Program-made: the position numbers and the translations under genes
Assembly: GCA_004297935.1 (NCBI GenBank)
Contig: SCRE01000021.1
Span: 62,001 to 126,000, forward strand
Direction: 5' to 3'
Source of the DNA: Microbacteriaceae bacterium
GTDB taxonomy: Bacteria; Actinomycetota; Actinomycetes; Actinomycetales; Microbacteriaceae
DNA: 64,000 nt
Part shown: positions 28,212-37,653 of the stretch, piece by piece
Layout of the letters: every line of letters starts with the position of its first letter
Position numbering within the stretch: the stretch's first letter is position 1
Notes under the pieces: model-generated
Seen by the model: the letters and a program-made list of their open reading frames with translations, nothing else
Databases searched by the model: none
Told to the model about the DNA's origin: nothing

Positions 28212-29177
28212 ATGTCGACCGAGTCGGTGGCAGGAGCCCTGAAAAGGGCGCGGAGAGGCATCGGGAACGCCGGATCGGGTCTTCCCCCGGATGCGAGATC
28301 GCATCGCAAGCGCGGCAACACGCACACGAAGGCGTTCATCCTGTTCGCCCTGCCATCGCTGACGCTGCTGGTACTCCTGAACCTGTACCCGGTGATCTAC
28401 GCCGGTCTGCAATCCCTGCGCAACGGCGATCTGCTCAGCGCGGGCGACTTCGTTGGACTGCAGAACTACATCTCAATCGTGCAGACGCCGGCCTTCTGGC
28501 ACGCGGCCGGCTTCACCGCGGTCTTCACCATCACCGGTGTCTTCGGCAGCTGGGCGGTCGGCCTGGCCCTGGCCCTGTTCTTGCGCACCCGCATCCCGGC
28601 CAACGGGTTGTTCAAGGTTTTGCTGTTGCTGCCGTGGGTGGTACCCGTGGTCGTCTCGGCCACCTCCTGGAACTGGCTCGTGGCCACACCGCAATCCCCG
28701 TTGCCTGTCCTCTTTCACGCACTGGGGTTCGGGGATGCGCTGTTCCTGGCCGATCCGCTGCTCGCGCAGGTCACGGTCTGCGTCTTCAAGGTGTGGATCA
28801 GCTTTCCATTCATGATGATGATGATGGCCTCCGCGCTGGCATCGGTCGACACCAATGTCTATGAGGCATCCAAGGTCGACGGCGCTACCAGCTGGCAGAC
28901 GTTCCGGCAGATCACCCTGCCGATGATCTCGCGATCCACCTACATCAGCTGGATTCTGATGACGATCTTCTGCGTCAACGACTTCCCGACCATCTTCCTG
29001 CTCACCGGCGGCGGACCCGTCCACGCGACCGAATCGCTCGTGGTGATGGCATACATCACCGTGTTCCAGAACTTCCAGACCGGTCCCGGTGTGGCGATCG
29101 CGTTCATCATGACGCTTGTGCTCGTGATCATCGCGACACTGCTGTACCGCCAGATTCGAAAGGTGAACATCGAATGA
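28212..29177 (+). CDS. ABC sugar transporter permease (MalF-like)
   Basis: A 321-residue permease with about six membrane helices; the N-terminal 45 residues are basic and cytoplasmic. The EAA loop reads EASKVDGATSWQTFRQITLP, where it contacts the ATPase. AGGAGAAG lies before the ATG. It ends in an ATGA overlap with the second permease. Confidence 0.94.
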   Translation: MSTESVAGALKRARRGIGNAGSGLPPDARSHRKRGNTHTKAFILFALPSLTLLVLLNLYPVIYAGLQSLRNGDLLSAGDFVGLQNYISIVQTPAFWHAAGFTAVFTITGVFGSWAVGLALALFLRTRIPANGLFKVLLLLPWVVPVVVSATSWNWLVATPQSPLPVLFHALGFGDALFLADPLLAQVTVCVFKVWISFPFMMMMMASALASVDTNVYEASKVDGATSWQTFRQITLPMISRSTYISWILMTIFCVNDFPTIFLLTGGGPVHATESLVVMAYITVFQNFQTGPGVAIAFIMTLVLVIIATLLYRQIRKVNIE

Positions 29178-30064
29178 GCGCCGACACCGCAAACCAACCG
29201 CTCACCGGGAAGCTTCAGTTCGGTGTGACCTCCGGCAAGCGCCGAACCCTCGGCGCCGAGGCCGAACGCGGCAAATGGTGGCGCCTGCTGGCCGTCCTAG
29301 TGATCACCGCCGTCGTGCTCGTGCCGATCATCTCGGTCCTGGTCCTCTCCTTGGAACCCTCGCTCGGCAGCACCGCCACCGGGCTCACCCTCGAGAACTT
29401 CGCCAACGTCTTCCAGCAGACCTCCGTCGGAACGTGGCTGGGGAACAGCCTCATCGTCACCCTGGTGACCGTCCTCGTCGCCGTAGCGGTGGCGGCGCCC
29501 GCCGGCTACGTGCTGTCGCGCGGGCGGAACAAACTCGTCTCCAGCTACTCGCTCATCCTGTTCATCGTGCAGTCGTTGCCCGTTGTCACGGCGATCATCC
29601 CGCTGTTCATCCTGTTCGCCCAGATCGGCCTGGTCGACAACCTGGCCGGTGTCACGATCATCTACGTCGGCTCGACCATGTCGGTCGCCGTCTGGATGAT
29701 GGCTGCCTACTTCGACTCGATCCCGATCTCCCTCGAGGAGGCCGCCTGGATGGATGGATGCTCGGTGTTCGGCAGCTTCAGCCGCGTCGTTCTGCGCAAC
29801 TCGCTACCGGGCATTCTCTCGACCGCGATCTTCTCATTCCTGCTCGCCTGGAACGACTACCTGGTCGCCGTTGTGTTCCTGAGATCCGACCAGAACTACA
29901 CCCTCCAGATCGGGCTGCAGACCTTCTTCCAGCAGAACCAGACCAACTGGGGCCTGGTCATGGCCGTCGCCGTCATCATGATGCTGCCACCGGTGATCAT
30001 CTTCTCGGTACTCAACAAGTACTTCAGCGTCGGCGGCATCGGCGGCTCGCTTGCCGGCAAATAG
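29174..30064 (+). CDS. ABC sugar transporter permease (MalG-like)
   Basis: A 296-residue permease with six helices and the EAA loop EEAAWMDGCSVFGSFSRVVL. It starts in an ATGA overlap with the first permease. No ATPase gene is present in this operon, so a shared MsiK-type ATPase encoded elsewhere is likely, as is usual for actinobacterial sugar importers. Confidence 0.94.
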   Translation: MSADTANQPLTGKLQFGVTSGKRRTLGAEAERGKWWRLLAVLVITAVVLVPIISVLVLSLEPSLGSTATGLTLENFANVFQQTSVGTWLGNSLIVTLVTVLVAVAVAAPAGYVLSRGRNKLVSSYSLILFIVQSLPVVTAIIPLFILFAQIGLVDNLAGVTIIYVGSTMSVAVWMMAAYFDSIPISLEEAAWMDGCSVFGSFSRVVLRNSLPGILSTAIFSFLLAWNDYLVAVVFLRSDQNYTLQIGLQTFFQQNQTNWGLVMAVAVIMMLPPVIIFSVLNKYFSVGGIGGSLAGK

Positions 30065-32174
30065 CTCGGGCGAACTCTTCACGGCGACCATTCGTGCAGC
30101 GGTCGACCGGATCATCCCGGCCGACCGCTGGCCGGGCGGATGGGACGGTGGCGTCGCAGTCTATGTCGATCCGGAGAACCCGGATCTCGGCTGGGCGGCG
30201 CCCTCGCTGCGCTGGCTGAACGCGACCCTCGATGCGGCTGCGCGCGCAGTCGGCGTCGACTCGTTCGCCGCACTGGCCGAACAGCGGCAGGATGCGATCC
30301 TGGCCGCCCTCGAGACGACCTCGCCCGATGCGGACGGCGACGCGGAGACCGGCGACACCGTTGACCCTGCGGCCGGCGCGGCTCACTTCGCCGCACTGCG
30401 CCGCATCTGCTGGGAAGGTTTCTACGCGGCATCCGACCGACATCGGCCGATCGGGCTGGAGATGGTCGGATTCCGTGCCGTGCCGGACGGGGTTACGCCC
30501 GTCGAGCCGGACCCGATCGAAGGGCTGCGCCCGGAACAGGTGCGAGCCGGCTACGACGCGATCGTGATCGGGAGCGGGCCCGGCGGCGGCGTCGCCGCGG
30601 ACACGCTGACCAAGGCCGGCAGGACCGTCCTGCTGATCGAACGCGCACTCCCACTGCCGAACGCCGCACTGCGCGGCGACCACCTGCACGGCAAGCGCAA
30701 CGCCGTCTACTGGCCGTCGGCAGGCCCGGGTCTCGGCCATCCACGGCTGGCCCACCTGCCGGACGGCGAAGACCGCGTCATCGACGGCACGGGCGACGCA
30801 TCGCTGTACGGCCTCAACGCGATGGTCTTCGGGGGCGGCACCCGGCTGTGGCAGGGCATGGCGTGGCGGTTCCTGCCGCAAGACTTCGAGATGAAGAGCC
30901 GATATGGAAACCCTGACGGCGCCAGCCTGGTCGACTGGCCGATCGGGTATGACGAGCTGGAGCCGTACTACACCCGGGCGGAACGGGAACTCGGTGTCTG
31001 CGGCGCGGAAGGCGACCTGACCTCGCGTACGCCGCGCTCGGCCGGCTATCCGATGCCGCCGATGCCCACCGAGCCTGCACGCGAACGCCTCGGCGCCGCC
31101 GCGGAGAAGCTCGGCTGGGGCTGGGGACCGATCCCGCTGGCCATCAACAGCGTTCCGCACGACGGCAGGCCCGCCTGCGTGCTGTGCCCACAGTGCGTCG
31201 GCCATGCCTGCCCGGTCAATGCCAAGAACGGGTCGAACAACACCTTCATCCCCCGCGCTGTCGCGACCGGACTGTGCGACGTGCTGTACGATGCCGAGGT
31301 CATCCAGGTGCGCGACGGTGCGAGCACGGCCGGGGTGACGATCATGGCCTCCGCGTCGAGCACGCCAACCGAGATCGAGGTGAACGCCGACGTCGTCGTG
31401 GTGTCCGCCGGGGCCGTCGAGACGCCGCGGCTGCTTCTGGCCAGCGGCATCGGCAACGATCAGCTCGGCCGGAATCTGCATGACCACCGCTTCGTCACCG
31501 TGCTCGGCACCATGGACGAAGCCGTCAAACAGTACATCGGTCCCGGCCACTCCGTCGCGACACTGGACCATGTGCACGGCCGGAGCATTCCGTGGGGCGG
31601 CGGCGTGATCGTCGACCTGATGAGCCTGCTGCCGCTGACCTCGGCGTCACACCCGGCATCGACGGGTTCAGGGCCGGGCGTGCCGTTGTGGGGCGCGGGG
31701 CACAAGGAGTGGATGCGCGGTGAACGCTCACACGCGTTCGGCGTGTTCGGCATGGGGCAGGAGATCCCGATGGCCTCCTCACGGGTCGCGCTCGCGCCGG
31801 ACATCCACGACCGCTGGGGCAAACCGGCGGCGGCATTGCGCAAAGACGTGCACTGGGCGTCGGTCGAAGTCGAGGACGGCCTGGCGAGGCAGGGGGCGGC
31901 CTGGCTGCACGCCGCAGGTGCCCGCGACATCCGTCGTCAACTCGACACCGTCACCGCATCGGCGGCCGGCGAACATTCCAGCGGCACTGCGCGGATGGGT
32001 ACGTCCCCCGAATTCTCCGCGACCGATGCCTACGGCCGCGTTCACGGAGCGAAGCGCATCGTCGTCTGCGACGCGTCACTGCATCCGACGAACGGAAGCG
32101 TCAACCCGACTTTGACCATCGTCGCGAATGCGATGCGCATCTCGGACCGCCTCGTGCAGGACTGGCCTACGTAG
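30051..32174 (+). CDS. GMC oxidoreductase fused to a gluconate 2-dehydrogenase subunit 3-like domain
   Basis: A 707-residue protein. Residues about 8-125 resemble the small subunit 3 of gluconate 2-dehydrogenase (AAVDRIIPADRWPGGWDGG). From about 165 a GMC flavoprotein follows: AIVIGSGPGGGVAADTL binds FAD, a cysteine cluster CVLCPQCVGHAC sits mid-protein, and GEHSSGTARMG with NGSVNPTLTI supplies the C-terminal catalytic His/Asn region. In related glucoside 3-dehydrogenases these two parts are separate subunits. The start is a TTG overlapping the permease end by 14 bases; no better start exists before the domain. Likely oxidises a sugar or glycoside, possibly at C3. Confidence 0.85.
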   Translation: MPANSSGELFTATIRAAVDRIIPADRWPGGWDGGVAVYVDPENPDLGWAAPSLRWLNATLDAAARAVGVDSFAALAEQRQDAILAALETTSPDADGDAETGDTVDPAAGAAHFAALRRICWEGFYAASDRHRPIGLEMVGFRAVPDGVTPVEPDPIEGLRPEQVRAGYDAIVIGSGPGGGVAADTLTKAGRTVLLIERALPLPNAALRGDHLHGKRNAVYWPSAGPGLGHPRLAHLPDGEDRVIDGTGDASLYGLNAMVFGGGTRLWQGMAWRFLPQDFEMKSRYGNPDGASLVDWPIGYDELEPYYTRAERELGVCGAEGDLTSRTPRSAGYPMPPMPTEPARERLGAAAEKLGWGWGPIPLAINSVPHDGRPACVLCPQCVGHACPVNAKNGSNNTFIPRAVATGLCDVLYDAEVIQVRDGASTAGVTIMASASSTPTEIEVNADVVVVSAGAVETPRLLLASGIGNDQLGRNLHDHRFVTVLGTMDEAVKQYIGPGHSVATLDHVHGRSIPWGGGVIVDLMSLLPLTSASHPASTGSGPGVPLWGAGHKEWMRGERSHAFGVFGMGQEIPMASSRVALAPDIHDRWGKPAAALRKDVHWASVEVEDGLARQGAAWLHAAGARDIRRQLDTVTASAAGEHSSGTARMGTSPEFSATDAYGRVHGAKRIVVCDASLHPTNGSVNPTLTIVANAMRISDRLVQDWPT

Positions 32175-32323
32175 CACCGTCGATCGCCGTTCACGGCATT
32201 GCGGTCGCCGGCCAACGTCACTGCGGCTTCCCGGTGCGCGCGGACTGCGCCTCGCCGCAAACCACAAGGCGGCGCGCGACGGCAGAAGTCATATCCCGCG
32301 AGCGTCAGTTTTCCTGATATGTT

Positions 32324-32331
32324 TATGCATA
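32324..32331 (+). promoter_or_regulatory. AT-rich leader of xylA with palindromic core
   Basis: TATGCATA is a perfect 8-bp palindrome within an AT-rich stretch (32310-32345) directly before the AAGGATC ribosome site of xylA. It is a candidate operator for the ROK or LacI regulator or a promoter element; nothing more can be shown. Confidence 0.3.
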
Positions 32332-32363
32332 CAACAAATCATCAAGAAAGCTGAAGGATCACC

Positions 32364-33557
32364 ATGGCTGCACAACCCACTCGTGAAGACAAGTTCTCCT
32401 TTGGCCTGTGGACCATCGGCTACAACGGCACCGACCCGTTCGGTGGCCCGACCCGCCCGCCGCTCGACGTCGTCGAGGCCGTCGACAAGCTCAACGAGCT
32501 CGGCGCATATGGCCTGACCTTCCACGACGACGACCTGTTCGCATTCGGGTCGACGGATACCGCGCGACAGAAGCAGATCGACCGCCTAGGGCAGGCACTC
32601 GCCGACACCGGAATCGTCGTACCGATGATCACCACCAACCTGTTCAGCGCGCCGGTCTTCAAGGACGGCGGATTCACCTCGAACGACCGCTCTGTGCGCC
32701 GCTTCGCGCTGCGCAAGGTGCTGCGCAATCTCGACCTCGCCGCGGAGCTCGGCGCGAAGACGTTCGTGATGTGGGGCGGGCGCGAGGGTGCAGAATACGA
32801 CTCGGCCAAAGACATCCGGGCGGCGCTCGAGCGGTATCGCGAGGCCGTCAACCTGCTCGGCGACTACGTCACCGACAAGGGCTACGACATCCGCTTCGCG
32901 ATCGAGCCGAAGCCGAACGAGCCGCGCGGCGACATCCTGCTGCCGACGCTCGGGCATGCGCTCGCATTCATCACGACGCTCGAACGGCCGGAACTCGTGG
33001 GCATCAACCCGGAGGTCGGCCACGAGCAGATGGCCGGGCTGAACTACGCAGCCGGCATTGCACAGGCGCTCTACCAGGGCAAGCTGTTCCACATCGACCT
33101 GAACGGTCAGCGCGGCATCAAGTACGACCAGGACCTCGTCTTCGGCCACGGCGACCTGCAGAACGCGTTCGCGCTCGTGGACATCCTCGAGAACGGCGGA
33201 CCCCAAGGCGGCCCATCCTACGACGGCCCGCGCCACTTCGACTACAAGCCGTCGCGCACCGAGGACGTCTCCGGCGTCTGGGACTCCGCGGCCGCGAATA
33301 TGCGCACCTACCTGCTGCTCAAGGAGCGTGCAGCCGCGTTCCGTGCCGACCCGGAGGTTCAGGAGGCGCTTGCCGCCTCCCGCGTGCCTGAGCTGTCGGT
33401 GCCGACGCTCGGCGCAGGCGAGTCGTACGACGACCTGCTGGCCGATCGCAGCGCATTCGAGGACTTCGACGCAGACTCGTACTTCGGCGCGAAGGGCTTC
33501 GGCTTCGTCCGCCTGCAGCAGCTCGCCCTCGAGCATCTGCTCGGCGCGCGAAGCTGA
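32364..33557 (+). CDS. xylA: Xylose isomerase
   Basis: Interconverts D-xylose and D-xylulose in the cytoplasm. A 397-residue TIM barrel of the actinobacterial class: [12 protein letters not shown] has the catalytic His, [26 protein letters not shown] and [15 protein letters not shown] hold metal ligands, and [16 protein letters not shown] completes the site. The ATG at 32364 has AAGGATC upstream. Followed by xylB after an intergenic repeat; together they feed xylose into the pentose phosphate pathway. Confidence 0.98.
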   Translation: MAAQPTREDKFSFGLWTIGYNGTDPFGGPTRPPLDVVEAVDKLNELGAYGLTFHDDDLFAFGSTDTARQKQIDRLGQALADTGIVVPMITTNLFSAPVFKDGGFTSNDRSVRRFALRKVLRNLDLAAELGAKTFVMWGGREGAEYDSAKDIRAALERYREAVNLLGDYVTDKGYDIRFAIEPKPNEPRGDILLPTLGHALAFITTLERPELVGINPEVGHEQMAGLNYAAGIAQALYQGKLFHIDLNGQRGIKYDQDLVFGHGDLQNAFALVDILENGGPQGGPSYDGPRHFDYKPSRTEDVSGVWDSAAANMRTYLLLKERAAAFRADPEVQEALAASRVPELSVPTLGAGESYDDLLADRSAFEDFDADSYFGAKGFGFVRLQQLALEHLLGARS

Positions 33558-33562
33558 GCAAG

Positions 33563-33712
33563 TGGTCGAGTAGTGAGGCGCTGGTCGAGTAGGCCGCCCG
33601 CGGCCGTATCGAGACCAACGAGCGTATCGAGACCGCGTCACCAGGTCTCGATGCACTCGCTAGCGCTCGTTACTCGACCACCAGCAGCGCTCGCTGCTCG
33701 ACCACCAGCACG
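33563..33712. repeat. Dispersed intergenic inverted repeat cluster
   Basis: Two GGTCGAGTAG words (33563, 33583), two TATCGAGACC words (33607, 33625), then the inverse forms GGTCTCGAT (33644) and two CTCGACCACCAG words. The arms can fold into long stem-loops in the xylA-xylB RNA. A diverged copy lies at 11987-12023. Confidence 0.8.
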
Positions 33713-33724
33713 CAAGGAGTACAG

Positions 33725-35407
33725 ATGACACTCGTCGCCGGTGTCGACTCGTCGACCCAGAGCTGCAAGATCGTGATTCGGGATGCCGCTACCGGCGCAC
33801 TCGTGCGCTCCGGTCGTGCGGCGCACCCGGAGGGCACGGAGGTTGACCCAGCAGCGTGGTGGGATGCCCTGCTCGCCGCCATCGCGGATGCCGGCGGGCT
33901 CGATGGCGGTGGGCCCGATGGTGCCGGATCCAAAAGTGCGCGATCCAACAGTGCCGGATCCAACAGTGCCGGATCCAACAGTGCCGAGTCCAACCGGGTC
34001 AGCGCGATCTCGGTGGCCGGGCAGCAACACGGCATGGTGGTGCTGGATGTCACGGGTCGCGTCATCCGCCCCGCCCTGCTCTGGAATGACACACGCAGCG
34101 CTCAGGCCGCGCTCGATCTGATCGGCGAGGTCGGTGCGGATGAATACGCGCGCCGCACCGGGACCGTGCCGGTCGCATCCTTCACCGCGGCCAAGCTGCG
34201 CTGGCTGCGCGACGCCGAGCCGGAGAACGCGGCTCATGTTGCCGCGGTTGCCCTCCCCCACGACTGGCTGACCTGGCGATTGCGCGGTTACGGCCCGGTC
34301 GACGAGAGCCCGCTCGGTCCGGTGCTGGAAGAGTTGACGACCGACCGATCCGATGCGAGCGGAACCTCCTATTGGAGTCCGACGACCGGCGGCTACGACC
34401 GCGACCTGCTCATACGTGCACTGGGGCACGACGCCATCGTGCCGCGCGTGCTCGAGCCGGGTGAACGCGCGGGTGTGACCGCCGCGTTCTCTGCATCCGA
34501 CACCCGTCCCGCATCCGTCGGTCACCCGACATCCATCGACGCTGCACGGTCACAAAACGACGGACTTTCTTCGCGACATGCCGATCACGCTGCGCGACAC
34601 GCCGTTGCCGGCAGAGAATCTCCGTCGTTTTCAATACCGGCCGGGATCGTCGTGGGGGCGGGGGCCGGCGATAACGCGGGGGCCGCGCTCGGTCTGGGGG
34701 CGGCATCCGGCGACGTGATCGTCTCGATCGGCACGAGCGGCACCGTTTTCGCGGTCACCGAGCAACCGACGCACGACGGAACGGGTGCCGTTGCGGGTTT
34801 CGCGGACGCGTCCGGACTGTTCCTGCCCCTCATCGCGACGCTCAACGCCGCACGCGTGCTCAGTTCGATCGCGGGCGTGCTCGACGTTGACCATGACGGG
34901 CTCGCGCGGCTGGCCCTCGAAGCGGATGCCGGTGCCGGCGGCGTCGTGCTCGTCCCGTATTTCGAGGGCGAGCGCACCCCCAATCTTCCGGATGCGACAG
35001 CGAGCTTCCACGGGCTGACGCTCGCTTCGGGCACACGGGCAAATATCGCGCGCGCCGCAATCGAGGGTATGCTCTGCGGGCTCGCGGATGGGCTCGACGC
35101 CGTGCGCGCGGTCGGTGTGCGCGAGCAACGGCTGCTCCTCATCGGCGGTGCAGCGCAGAATCCGGCGGTGCAGGCGATCGCGGCGCAAGTCTTTGACGCG
35201 CCTGTGATCATCCCTGCACCCGGCGAATATGTCGCGGACGGTGCCGCCGTACAGGCTGCGTGGGCACTGACCGGTGCGCGCCCAGCGTGGCCGCTTGCGA
35301 TCGCCGCACAGCCCGCGCACGACTTCCGCCCGGTCATCCGGGAGCAGTATGCGCGCCACGCGGCGCAGGTGGCCACCGCAACGGTCGCGACTCGGCACTT
35401 CACCTGA
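33725..35407 (+). CDS. xylB: Xylulokinase with low-complexity insertions
   Basis: Phosphorylates D-xylulose. FGGY-family motifs are clear: [50 protein letters not shown] and [21 protein letters not shown] precedes the ATG. At 560 residues it is longer than the usual 460-510: residues about 60-92 hold a SNSAG-type repeat encoded by a 15-bp tandem array, and about 260-300 hold a second Ser/His/Ala-rich insertion. The catalytic regions look intact and the frame is open, so it is probably functional. Confidence 0.94.
   Translation: MTLVAGVDSSTQSCKIVIRDAATGALVRSGRAAHPEGTEVDPAAWWDALLAAIADAGGLDGGGPDGAGSKSARSNSAGSNSAGSNSAESNRVSAISVAGQQHGMVVLDVTGRVIRPALLWNDTRSAQAALDLIGEVGADEYARRTGTVPVASFTAAKLRWLRDAEPENAAHVAAVALPHDWLTWRLRGYGPVDESPLGPVLEELTTDRSDASGTSYWSPTTGGYDRDLLIRALGHDAIVPRVLEPGERAGVTAAFSASDTRPASVGHPTSIDAARSQNDGLSSRHADHAARHAVAGRESPSFSIPAGIVVGAGAGDNAGAALGLGAASGDVIVSIGTSGTVFAVTEQPTHDGTGAVAGFADASGLFLPLIATLNAARVLSSIAGVLDVDHDGLARLALEADAGAGGVVLVPYFEGERTPNLPDATASFHGLTLASGTRANIARAAIEGMLCGLADGLDAVRAVGVREQRLLLIGGAAQNPAVQAIAAQVFDAPVIIPAPGEYVADGAAVQAAWALTGARPAWPLAIAAQPAHDFRPVIREQYARHAAQVATATVATRHFT
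33921..33995. repeat. 15-bp in-frame tandem repeat in xylB, five units
   Basis: Five units based on GTGCCGGATCCAACA; the third and fourth are identical. They encode the pentapeptide repeat S-N-S-A-G. Changes in copy number would keep the reading frame. Confidence 0.9.
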
Positions 35408-35521
35408 CTATCCCATCGTCGACAAGTCCGGATCCTTGCCACACCCCCGATTGCAGTGAACGCAGAAGCCCTACGTGCCACTATCTGGTTCTCCATGCAT
35501 GTAGCGAGCTTTCCCAGCCCT

Positions 35522-36547
35522 CTAGAGCGGAACTAGGCCGCCCGCACGATGTGACTTCACCGCGCCAAACACCATCGCAAGGGTGTTCAGATTATCTCGC
35601 CCGCTACAAACAGGAATACGCTTCTCTGCCACCGCGCTTGCGAATTCGTGAAGCGTACCTCGCCTCTCTTCGAACTGAAGTTCCCTCAGCGGCACGTCCA
35701 TTTCATTCCCGTTGCGTTCGATCGCACCGTCGAGATATACGGAGTCATCGATATAGTGCGCGTAGAACTTTACCCGGTTTGCGATCCACGTCACACAACC
35801 TCGATCGCCTTCGATAGTCCAGCTGCCGTCCCAGCTTGTCAGTGGACCACGCTCGCACCATGACCCTTGATAGTTTATGGTTGCTCCGGCTGCACAGCGG
35901 AATTCAACGTTTGCACACGCATTACCTTGGAACGGACTCCACGATGGGTTGAAGCTGTGTGCATATACTTCTGTCGGTTCAACTCCCAGCACCGCACGCA
36001 TCAGGTCAAAATGGTGAATCGCCATATCGACAATCAATGGTTCATCCATTGACAATCGAAACCCGGTGAATGACGGTGCAGCACCAAATCGGACGCTCAC
36101 CCTCTCAACGGCCCCAACGGCTTTACGCTCGTTCACCAGCCAAGCTACCGTCGCTGCCGCCCGCTTGAACCGATAGTTCTGCGCAGCCATAACGACACAA
36201 TTTTTGCGATCGGCTTCGCTCACGATCGTTGCTGCCTCGTCTAGCGTCGGGGCCAGAGGCTTCTCAACGAGACACGCGAGGCCATTTTCAATCGCTTCAA
36301 GCGCCACATCTAGATGTGCACTCGGAGGCACGGTGATGAGCACCGAGTCCACATCCGTCACACGAGATAAGCACTCGGACAACGATGCGAATACCATGCC
36401 GGCATTGACTGCACCACTCCCAACCGCCCAGGCGCGGGCGCTCTCGTCGTTATCGACCACAGCCACCAATTGGACGTCATCGGATCCTGCCAGGATCTGC
36501 ATCCACCCTCGGCCCCAAAAACCCAAGCCCACCTGCACGATTTTCAT
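35522..36547 (-). CDS. Gfo/Idh/MocA family oxidoreductase (low-GC island)
   Basis: A 341-residue NAD(P)-dependent oxidoreductase with MKIVQVGLGFWGRGW at the N-terminus, NGLACLVEKPLAPTLDE as the EKP signature and DMAIHHFDLMRAVLG in the C-terminal domain. Its codons are less GC-rich than those of genes before 35.4 kb. It ends the minus-strand unit that contains the ribose-type importer; AGGAGG lies some distance upstream of the ATG, and a GTG directly before it is the alternative start. Confidence 0.88.
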   Translation of the reverse strand: MKIVQVGLGFWGRGWMQILAGSDDVQLVAVVDNDESARAWAVGSGAVNAGMVFASLSECLSRVTDVDSVLITVPPSAHLDVALEAIENGLACLVEKPLAPTLDEAATIVSEADRKNCVVMAAQNYRFKRAAATVAWLVNERKAVGAVERVSVRFGAAPSFTGFRLSMDEPLIVDMAIHHFDLMRAVLGVEPTEVYAHSFNPSWSPFQGNACANVEFRCAAGATINYQGSWCERGPLTSWDGSWTIEGDRGCVTWIANRVKFYAHYIDDSVYLDGAIERNGNEMDVPLRELQFEERRGTLHEFASAVAEKRIPVCSGRDNLNTLAMVFGAVKSHRAGGLVPL

Positions 36548-36567
36548 CACGGTATCCCACGCCCTCC

Positions 36568-37653
36568 TTAACTCTTCACTTTCATCCGTCGACTGTTCTG
36601 CTGCGAGCGATATACGAGGTGCCGCATCCGACCGGGTGACCTGAGGCGGAGAAGAACGATAGACAAAACAATCACGATGCCGAAGGCAAACTGCGTATAG
36701 AACCCGGAGAGCCCGCTCGTGACAATCCCGGTGTTGATGAAGGCCACCGTCAGCGCACCGACAAAGGCGCCGGCCACGGTGCCAACTCCTCCGACAAGTG
36801 GGGTCCCGCCCACGAAAACTGCGGCCAATGCAGGTAGCTGGAGGCCATCTCCAGCGGACGGATAAAAATTCGAGTTTACGAGTGTCGTCAAGATCCCCAC
36901 TACGCCGGCACATGCGCCAAGCAAGAGAAAGCTCCCGAGTTTCACGCGTGCAACAGAAATCCCTGTGCTTTCGGCTGCCCCGCTGTTATCACCGACTACC
37001 ATCACGTGAGCACCGAATCTGCGGCGCGAGTATACGACCAGACAAATCGCGGAAATCAGCACTGCCCATAGCGCTTGAGCCGGAATGGGCCCAAGCATGC
37101 CGGTCGCGGCCTTGACGAGGCCGTCATCACTGATCTGTTGGACACCTATTCCATTACCGTCCGCTAAGACGTTGACCAAGCCATCCCACAGATAAAACAT
37201 GCCGAGTGTTACCACAAACGACGGGAGTCCCGCATATGCAACGAGTAATCCGCTTACTCCCTCGGCAGCAATCCCTATCGCAATCGCAACGAGCATTCCA
37301 ATGGCCACCGGCGCCCCAAGATCCACTAGCTTCGCGAACCCGAATGAAGAGACTGTGAGAACGGACGCGAACGATAGATCTATTTCACCCGAGACGATGA
37401 CGAACACTAAGCCAACGGCGAGAATCGCGTACTGCGGAAAGGTCGTAGCGATCGCGCTGTATATCTGTGTATTGAACCAAACTTGCGGATTTGCAATAGC
37501 AAACCCGGCCAGCATAATGAGGAAGAACACGATCGCGCTGGTGAACTCGCGGTGCTCGCTAACGACATGTCCGAACTTGCGCACTGTGACGGTCGTTGTG
37601 GCGTCCAAGCTGATCGTGTCTTCGACTCGCGTCAGGCTCTTAGCGTCTTTCAT
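36568..37653 (-). CDS. Ribose-type ABC transporter permease
   Basis: A 361-residue permease of the RbsC/branched-chain type with about nine hydrophobic segments; FVIVSGEIDLSFASVLT, GLPSFVVTLGMFYLWDGLVN and VFVGGTPLVGGVGTVAGAF are family marks. The start overlaps the ATPase stop codon as ATGA. Together with the ATPase and the binding protein it forms a complete importer. Confidence 0.93.
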   Translation of the reverse strand: MKDAKSLTRVEDTISLDATTTVTVRKFGHVVSEHREFTSAIVFFLIMLAGFAIANPQVWFNTQIYSAIATTFPQYAILAVGLVFVIVSGEIDLSFASVLTVSSFGFAKLVDLGAPVAIGMLVAIAIGIAAEGVSGLLVAYAGLPSFVVTLGMFYLWDGLVNVLADGNGIGVQQISDDGLVKAATGMLGPIPAQALWAVLISAICLVVYSRRRFGAHVMVVGDNSGAAESTGISVARVKLGSFLLLGACAGVVGILTTLVNSNFYPSAGDGLQLPALAAVFVGGTPLVGGVGTVAGAFVGALTVAFINTGIVTSGLSGFYTQFAFGIVIVLSIVLLRLRSPGRMRHLVYRSQQNSRRMKVKS

